From the NCBI RefSeq assembly GCF_963576675.1, contig NC_088918.1, positions 43,123,501 to 43,187,500 of the forward strand: a stretch of DNA of 64,000 bases, given 5' to 3'. A program made the position numbers and the translations under genes. Origin of the DNA: Euphorbia lathyris. Its lineage: Eukaryota; Streptophyta; Magnoliopsida; Malpighiales; Euphorbiaceae. Below the pieces are notes generated by a model. The model worked only from the letters and a program-made list of their open reading frames with translations, had not been told where the DNA came from and searched no databases. Positions 57,308 to 64,000 of this stretch are shown piece by piece; within the stretch, counting starts at the first letter, position 1, and every line of letters starts with the position of its first letter.

Positions 57308-60300
57308 TTACGAAAAGTATTTCTTAAGCCTATCCAGGTTGGTAGGTTCGGAGAATTCCATGCCGTCCATTGTGGTTAACTTCACCGCTCCTTTGCTTAG
57401 TATCTTCTTCACAATGAATGGTCCTTCCCAGTTAGGCCTGAACTTCCCCCTCGGGTCGGTGTGCGTCACACGGATCTGTTTCAGCACTAAATCTCCTTCT
57501 TTGATAGGGCTGGTCTTGACTTTTTTATTGAAAGCCCGAGCCATCCTTCTTTGATATAATTGTACATGGTAAAGTGCTTCCATCCTTTTCTCGTCAACTA
57601 GAGCCAACTGCTCACATCGCCTCTTCACCCATTCCGTCTTGGGGATTTCTGCCTCCACTGCGATTCTCAATGATCGCTTTTCGATCTCAATCGACAGGAC
57701 TGCTTTTGTTCCGTATACCAAGGAGAATGGCGTTGCCCCAGTCGAGGTTCTAATTGTCGTGCGATAAGCCCACAACGCGAGTGGGAGGTGCTCATGCCAG
57801 TTCCGATGTGATTCCACCGCCTTTATTAGCTGCTTCTACTGCCCCATTAGCTTGTCGACGGTACGGAGAAGATCTGTGATGTTCAATGCCATATTCTCGG
57901 AACAGATTCCTTACTTCCCCCTGAAACTGGACCCCATTATCCGTAATCATGTGATGAGGCACTCCAAACCTGGTGATCAAGTATTTTTCAATGAACTTTC
58001 TCATCTGCTTGGATCCCAGTTTGCTAAACGACTCTGCTTCTACCCATTTGGTGAAATAATCGATGGCGACAGCAATAAACTTATGTCCATTTGAAGCGTT
58101 AGGCCTTACTTCGCCGATGATGTCAATGCCCCAGGCAGCGAATGGCCAAATAGGTGCTAACACATGTAATTCCGTGGCCGGAAGATGACTGCAATCGCCG
58201 TGGATTTGACAATCGTGACATTTCTTCGCATACTCGTTACAATCTCTTTCCATGGTGAGCCAATAGAAGCCTTGCCTTATGATTTTCTTTGCTAACACCG
58301 CTCCTCCCATATGGGCTCCGCAAATTCCTGAATGCACCGATTCCATCGCCTCGTGGGCTTCTCCCGCATCTAAGCACCTTAGCTGTAACCCATCGATGTG
58401 CCTTTTGTAAAGTAAGTCGTCGTGGATGACGAACTGACGAGCTAACCTTCTAATCACAGCTTGATCCCTCGGTTCTGACTCTGCCGGATATGTTCCATTT
58501 TTCATGAAGTTCACGATATCGAAATACCACGGTTTTTCATCTGCCTCTAACAGCATTACGTCCTCGTAGCATGGTTTGTGAGATCTCCTTAATACCAACG
58601 GTTTCGAGGCAAGGTTCCGGGGGTTGTCCCAAACTGACACCAAAGTGGCCAAAGCATCCGCCGCCTGGTTCTGCGCTCGAGGAATGTGATAGAAACGACA
58701 CTCCTTGAATCTTTGTGCCAACCCTTCTAGCCGATCTAGATATGGACGTAGCCTTTCTTCCCTCACTTCCTAGTTTCCTTGTGCCTGTTCGATGATCAAC
58801 TTGGAGTCACCCCAAATTTCGACATATGATGCTCCCAGTGCCGCTAATGACTCTAAACCATAAATGCACGCTTCATACTCGGCCATATTATTAGTGAGAG
58901 GGAAGGATAACTTCTTGGCCATCGGGATCCTTTCTCCTTCCGGTGAGGTAAGTAGTACTCCTACTCCGGCCCCATTCGAATTAACTGCTCCATCGAAGAA
59001 CCTTTTCCACGGTATAACTTCGATTGCGTTCAAGTGCTCATCGGGGAAATCATAACTTATCTCTTCTTCCTCTGCATTAAGGGGTTGGTCGGCCAGAAAT
59101 TCTGCCACGGCCCTCCCTTTGATAACCTTCTTCGTCACATATTCAATGTCAAACTCGGATAAAAGCAACAACCATCTGGCTAACTTCCCCGTCAAGGATG
59201 GAGTTCAGTATAGATACTTCACGGGGTCCATCCGAGAAATAATAATCACTTTATACGATTGGAAATAGTGCCGCAGTTTCTTTATCAACCATACCACTGC
59301 CACACATGTCTTTTCGATCATGTTGCACTTGAGCTCGTACTCCAGGAATTTCTTACTCAAATAATACACCGCGTGCTCCACACCGGTGTCTCCCTCTTGA
59401 GCCAACATTGCCCCAATAGATCGCTCCTCAATTGCTACGTAGAGGAGAAGCGGCTTTCCCAGTTTAGGCGGTCTCAGTACTGGCGGATTAGACAAATAGC
59501 TCCGGACGCTCTCCAAAGCTTGCTGACACTTATCATTCCAAACAGCGGGTTGGTCTTTCCTTAGCAACTTAAAGATTGGCTCGCAGATTGCGGTGAGTCT
59601 TGCTATGAACCGACTGATATACTGCACCTGCCCCAGAAACCCTCTCACTTCCTTCTCATTTCTCGGCGCCGGCATCTCCTGTATAGCCTTCACTTTATCA
59701 GGATCCACCTCGATTCCCTTATTTCCGATTACATAGCCTAAGATTTTCCCCGACGAAACGCCGAAAAAGCACTTCTTCGGGTTTAACCTTAGCTTGAATT
59801 CTGCAATTCGGGCCAAAAACCTCTCGAGCGCGGCAAAATGCCCTTCTCTTATCTCTGATTTGACCATCATATCGTCCACGTAGACTTCTACCTCCTTGTG
59901 TATCATATCATGGAACAGTGCTGTAGCCATTCGCTGGTAAGTTGCCCCGGCATTCTTCAAACCAAACGGCATTACTCTGTAACAGTATGTCCCCCACTCA
60001 GTTGTGAACGAGGTTTTTGCTTTGTGCTTTTCGGCCATCTGGACTTGCATGTAGCCCATGAAACCATCCACATTCGTGTGTAATACACTTGACGCTGCAC
60101 TGTCGATCAATACGTCGATGTGAGGCAATGCGAACTCATCCTTGGGGCATGCCTTGTTAAGATCTCTGTAATCAACGCACATCCTCACTTTGCCGTCCTT
60201 TTTCGTAATTGGTACCAAATTTGCGACCCAAAGGGGATAGTCGATCACTTCGATGAATCCTGCTTCTAACTGCTTCTTCACCTCCTCCCTGATCTTATCT

Positions 60301-63300
60301 GCCCATTCGGGTCTCATACGTCGGAGCTTCTGCTTTACGGGCTTTGCTTCGGGATAAGTTGTAATGCGGTGAGTTACGATAGATTGATCAATTCCAGGCA
60401 TGTCTTCGTATGTCCAAGCGAATACAATTTCGTATTTTTTAATTATTCTCTCAAATTCTTTTCTCTCTTCAATAGTTAATGCTTGAGCAATTTGTATAAG
60501 TTTAGGATTTTCATCCGTACCAAGATTGAAAGTTGACATTTCTATCGTATTTATTTCAAATGTAGGCATGTTATATGAATGAGAATGCATGGAATGATCA
60601 TGATCAACATCAAGCAAGTAAGCAAAATCAGAATTCATTTCCTTGATAGCATGGGTGATTACATCATCTGATTCAAACAAAGCGGTAATACAATTTTCAT
60701 CATCAGGGTTCTCGGGCTCCTCATGAACCTTGGAGGTACTGGGCTCGTCCACCGCTCTCGCAGTTGCTTTAATGGTGATGACTTGCTCCTCGACATTCAA
60801 ATCCAGCATCATAATCTCCTCGACAAAGCAGCTCGCCTTTCCTTTGCCCCAGTCGGCAACATCATTGAAGATTTCGAACCCTGGCAGAATCTTCCCTTCT
60901 GTGCTAGTCCATGCCTCGGGGGTCCCTGAATACGCCTTCCCATGCCCCTCGTTCACGAAGTACTTCCTCAAGCCCACTTTTCCTTCGCCACTTGTGTTGG
61001 ATGGACCTCCCTGCTCATATCCCAAACCCCTCCGGGTTTTCTGACTCTTAAAATCCGAAAATTCTGGCAACCCCTGATGGTGTGCTCCTAAGCCCATTCC
61101 TGGGATGAAACCTCCCTTCATCATCTTCACCACGTCGGTGGTCATGCTTGATTCGTAAATCCCGGAGACTTGGAATCCGGAGAAAAGTTGAGGCTCAATT
61201 CCCAATGCTGCCACCGAGCTCAATTTCTCAGCTCTAATTGTCACTATCGCCTCCCCGAAGGGGAATTTAATCATTTGGTGGAGAGTGGAGGGCACACCTC
61301 CCAGCTTATGGAACCAAGGGCATCCCAACAGTACAGCAAAGGTTACCGGTATATCCAGCACGGTGAACTCAGTTTCTTCTTCATACGGCCCCACTTTCAA
61401 CTTGGCCTTAAAGACTCCTTCAATATGCCTACGGCTATCATCATATGCTCTAATCACAGTTTCAGAGGCTGTCAAGTTTCCCCTCTCCACTCCCAACTTC
61501 GACAAGAGTTTCAACGGACAAACATTAATAGCCGATCCATCATCGACCATCACACAGCTAGTCTTCTTTCCGTTGATTTCCGCTCGGATATACAAAGGCT
61601 TATTGTGAGCCTTCCCCTCTTCTGGGAGATCCTCGTCAGTAAATGTGATTTCAGCCTTCTTTCGGGCCACAATTGCTCCCACTAGCGCTGCCGGCTCAAT
61701 ATCGGTGGAAATAACCAGATTCTGCAACTCTTTCATCAGGTTCTCACGATGGTACTTAGAATGGCATAAGACTTCCCAGACTGTGGACTTAGCTTGCGTC
61801 TTCTTCAACTGCTCAAGAACTTGGTCATCGGGCTTAGGAGCCGACCCTTCTCCAATCTTTGTTTCTATCATAGGTGCCTTCCCCTCGGCCACTCGCCCTG
61901 ACCTTGTCATGACGGCGATTTCTGGCTCATCATCCGATTCATCCCAAATGTTAATAGGAACCCTCTGATTGGCATCTTCCTCGTCCGAAGAACTCTCCCA
62001 AATGTCCACAACCATTAAATCCATGACGTGAGGAACATTCAGATTCAAGTAAAAGGGATCCGCCGATCCATACAAGGCCCAACCTATCAACTCATCATAA
62101 TCCCGGAGGGACACTCTGCTCATCCTTCTGGCGGCCAACGGAATAACACCTCGTTGTATGCACATAAGCTGCACCTTATCGCTCATTGTTTCATGACACT
62201 GCTCATAACGGTGCCTCCACCTCCTAGCATAGTCCACAAATGGTTCCTCGGGGAACTGCCTGATCCTATCCAGATCCTCCAGGGATCCCGTCCATGGAAC
62301 ATACATCTCATATCTTGCCACAAAGGCACTCCTGAGCGGTACCCAATGACCCATTTCCTCCTCTAATAGGCCCTGGTTCCATAACAAGGCTTCTCCCATT
62401 AAAGTTTCCGGGAAATGTTCGTGTAATTCACATTGCGGGAATCCGGCGTCATACATATGATTGCGGAATAACCTCGCGTGCTCCACAGGATCCTGGTATC
62501 CACCATACCTAGGCATTGCTAACACCGCATCAGGTGTTTGGTAAGACGGAGAATCAGGGGTTTGCTCTGCTAGCATCCATACTGTATACTCCTTGATAAA
62601 TCTCTTCGTCATTGCTGCCCAATCGGTCTTGACATACATTGGCAACGACATGTACCACATTAACGGTTCACCCATCAACGAATTGCAAAACAAGCTAGTG
62701 ATCTCTTCCTCTTTAAAACCCAAAGGCGCCATAGCCGACAAGTAGAAGTGAAGGTGCTCCATAGGGTCCTTGTTGCCATTATATTTGCTAACCCTCGGTA
62801 GCGGACGCTTGATAGGTCCAATCTGCATTGCGAAGCGCTCTGCGGCCCTGTCCTCGGCTCTTTGGTACTTTTCTAAAAACAAATCCGACAACCGATCCCA
62901 ATCGTGCTCGATTAAATCTTGGATTTCGTGTTTCAGCCTCTCGCAATTCTCAATTGTATGCCCATAACTGCTATGGAATTCACAATACCCTCTAGCCTGT
63001 ATCTGCGGAGTAGGTTGAGCTTTGTTATATGGGGTAAGGGCTTTCAACAATCCCTTTTTCTGCAGACGCTCAAAAACCTTTACGTAGGTCTGATCGAACT
63101 TGGCGAACCGTCTCTTTTCAATAGCATTAAGATCAACCACTTTCACTGCTGCGGATTCCGTACTCGCACTAGGCCCTCCGGCACTATATCCAGACTTCGT
63201 CCACTTGGTATAGGCTTTCTTTGGCTCCCCATCCCATTCAACAGTCAAGGCACAACTATACATCTGATTGAAATCAGTAAATGGCATATACCGCAACTCA

Positions 63301-64000
63301 TTCTTGATATACGGCAACGTGTTGCCAACCACCATTCGGATCTGATCCTGCTCGAGCGGTTTTTGTTTCATCACTGCGACCTTAGCCCTCCATCTTTTCA
63401 TAAAATCGGAAAAGGATTCCCCAGCCTGTTGCTTAGTGCTCTCTAACTCTTTCAAAGTAACCTCAAGCATGGTGTTAAAGCTATACTGAGCGATGAATGA
63501 CTTCGCCAATTCCTTCCAATCCCTCTTTGTCACCACCGGCAATGCATGGAACCATGTGAGGGCAGCCCCCTCTAGGTAGGTGTTAAACAGCCCCAAGACT
63601 TGATCCTCAGTCAGGATCGTGTGCTTCATCATAGCAACATACTGATTCATGTGAGCAGTGGGATCCCCCGTTCCATCGAACTTTTTCATGTCAGGGAGAC
63701 GAAATTTCAGAGGCAAAGCTGTTGCCGATAAACAATTCTTCAAGTTATAAAAGTCCTGACTCCCGGAACTTCCTCCACGCAAGTCCTGTACTTCCTGTGT
63801 GATGTGTTGCCTCCACTCCTCTTCCTTAGCTTTCTCTTTCTATAACTGTTTTCGGATATAATCCTGATAATCCTCCTCATTCCCAAAGCGAGGGCCATCG
63901 TTCACCTCATTCTCAGCACGCTTACTACCACTCTTGTTGTCCTTCAGTGCTAACTCAGCTAGCTGGGCCAAGATCGCGGCCAGCTGATCATTGATATTGT
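57308..64000 (-). pseudogene. gag-pol: gag-pol polyprotein of element H, broken
   Basis: Reading leftward from the window edge: a coiled N-terminal stretch with a TAG at 63840-63842, then an open run to 59205. Residue numbers count from 63782. Gag-like module 1 is at about 26-190, the zinc knuckle C-X2-H-X4-H-X4-C at about 266-280, gag-like modules 2 (about 325-400) and 3 (about 420-585), protease DDGSA near 745, G-patch near 885-930, RT with YVDD near 1302, and the first, degenerate RNase H to 1525. After a TGA (59205-59207) comes the second RNase H, with a TAG at 58770-58772. The integrase follows (HHCC, D in WGIDIIGE, D in ITDNG, E in GAVEAANK). A small deletion near 57810-57835 shifts the frame. 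The integrase C-terminus ends at 57308. The true start lies beyond 64000. Confidence 0.88.

Larger units (their letters stand above)
32886..64000 (-). mobile_element. Ty3/gypsy element H, Tat-like, with internal triplication
   Basis: In element orientation (right to left): gag-pol from beyond 64000 to 57308, a repeat-rich UTR, the antisense PMD gene, a minisatellite, a polypurine tract and a 3' LTR starting TGTAGACACC. The LTR to PMD section is tandemly triplicated, so three LTRs are visible. Tat-lineage signs are the G-patch after protease, a degenerate first RNase H followed by a second one, an extra antisense gene between pol and LTR, and the LTR start. The 5' LTR lies outside the window. 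Its left neighbour is the G leader at 32885. Confidence 0.85.

Noticed and set aside
61170..63446. Plus-strand frames of 100-175 codons opposite H gag-pol
   Set aside because: They are reverse shadows of a conserved polyprotein, with no splice or domain evidence.

Overview
This is nuclear plant DNA, probably from a eudicot. It consists almost entirely of nested, decayed transposable elements. I see no ordinary host gene, rRNA, tRNA or CRISPR array. The evidence for a plant genome is long-LTR Ty1/copia elements primed by initiator tRNA-Met, a Tat-type Ty3/gypsy element (G-patch, two RNase H modules, an extra antisense gene), a plant-type LINE tail, a small hAT element and GT-AG introns. The species cannot be told from the window.

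Left half (1-27898). The oldest layer is a minus-strand LTR element, here called E2. Its LTR received a solo LTR of its own family (10-1538) and, 31 bp further on, a plus-strand copia element A (1575-25177). A contains solo LTR D (6659-18282), D contains solo LTR C (8010-17969), and C contains a minus-strand copia element B (8696-16816). Target-site duplications (TSDs) of 5 bp mark every level: tgggg (A), ataga (D), cacta (C) and ggatc/gtatc (B). A also carries a 772-bp hAT-type element in its integrase region and a 1677-bp solo LTR in its 3' LTR. A, B, C, F and G share one LTR family, and their length and protein type suggest the Angela/BARE lineage.

Middle (27899-32885). LTR F interrupts an E2 reading frame. 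F is interrupted by the 3' end of a LINE, the LINE by copia element G, and G by gypsy element H at 32886.

Right half (32681-64000). H lies on the minus strand. Its polyprotein (57308-64000) is broken by nonsense codons and an integrase frameshift. Between pol and the 3' LTR, H carries a plus-strand, six-exon gene for a plant mobile domain (PMD)-like protein of 672 residues, with its own TATA box. A segment holding 205 bp of G, the H 3' LTR, a 39-bp minisatellite and this gene is present three times in tandem (about 8.24, 8.17 and 7.69 kb). The first two gene copies lack the last exon's end; the third is complete. Variants show that the middle unit is a hybrid: its left part resembles unit 3 and its right part resembles unit 1. 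This is the signature of unequal crossing-over in a two-copy array.

The most notable signals are the hybrid triplication, the spliced antisense PMD gene, three gag-like modules in one polyprotein, palindromes at about 22-bp spacing just upstream of the H LTR TATA box, a 39-bp minisatellite with covarying inverted arms, a chain of hairpins in the copia leader, and a nine-copy motif array upstream of the TATA box of another LTR.
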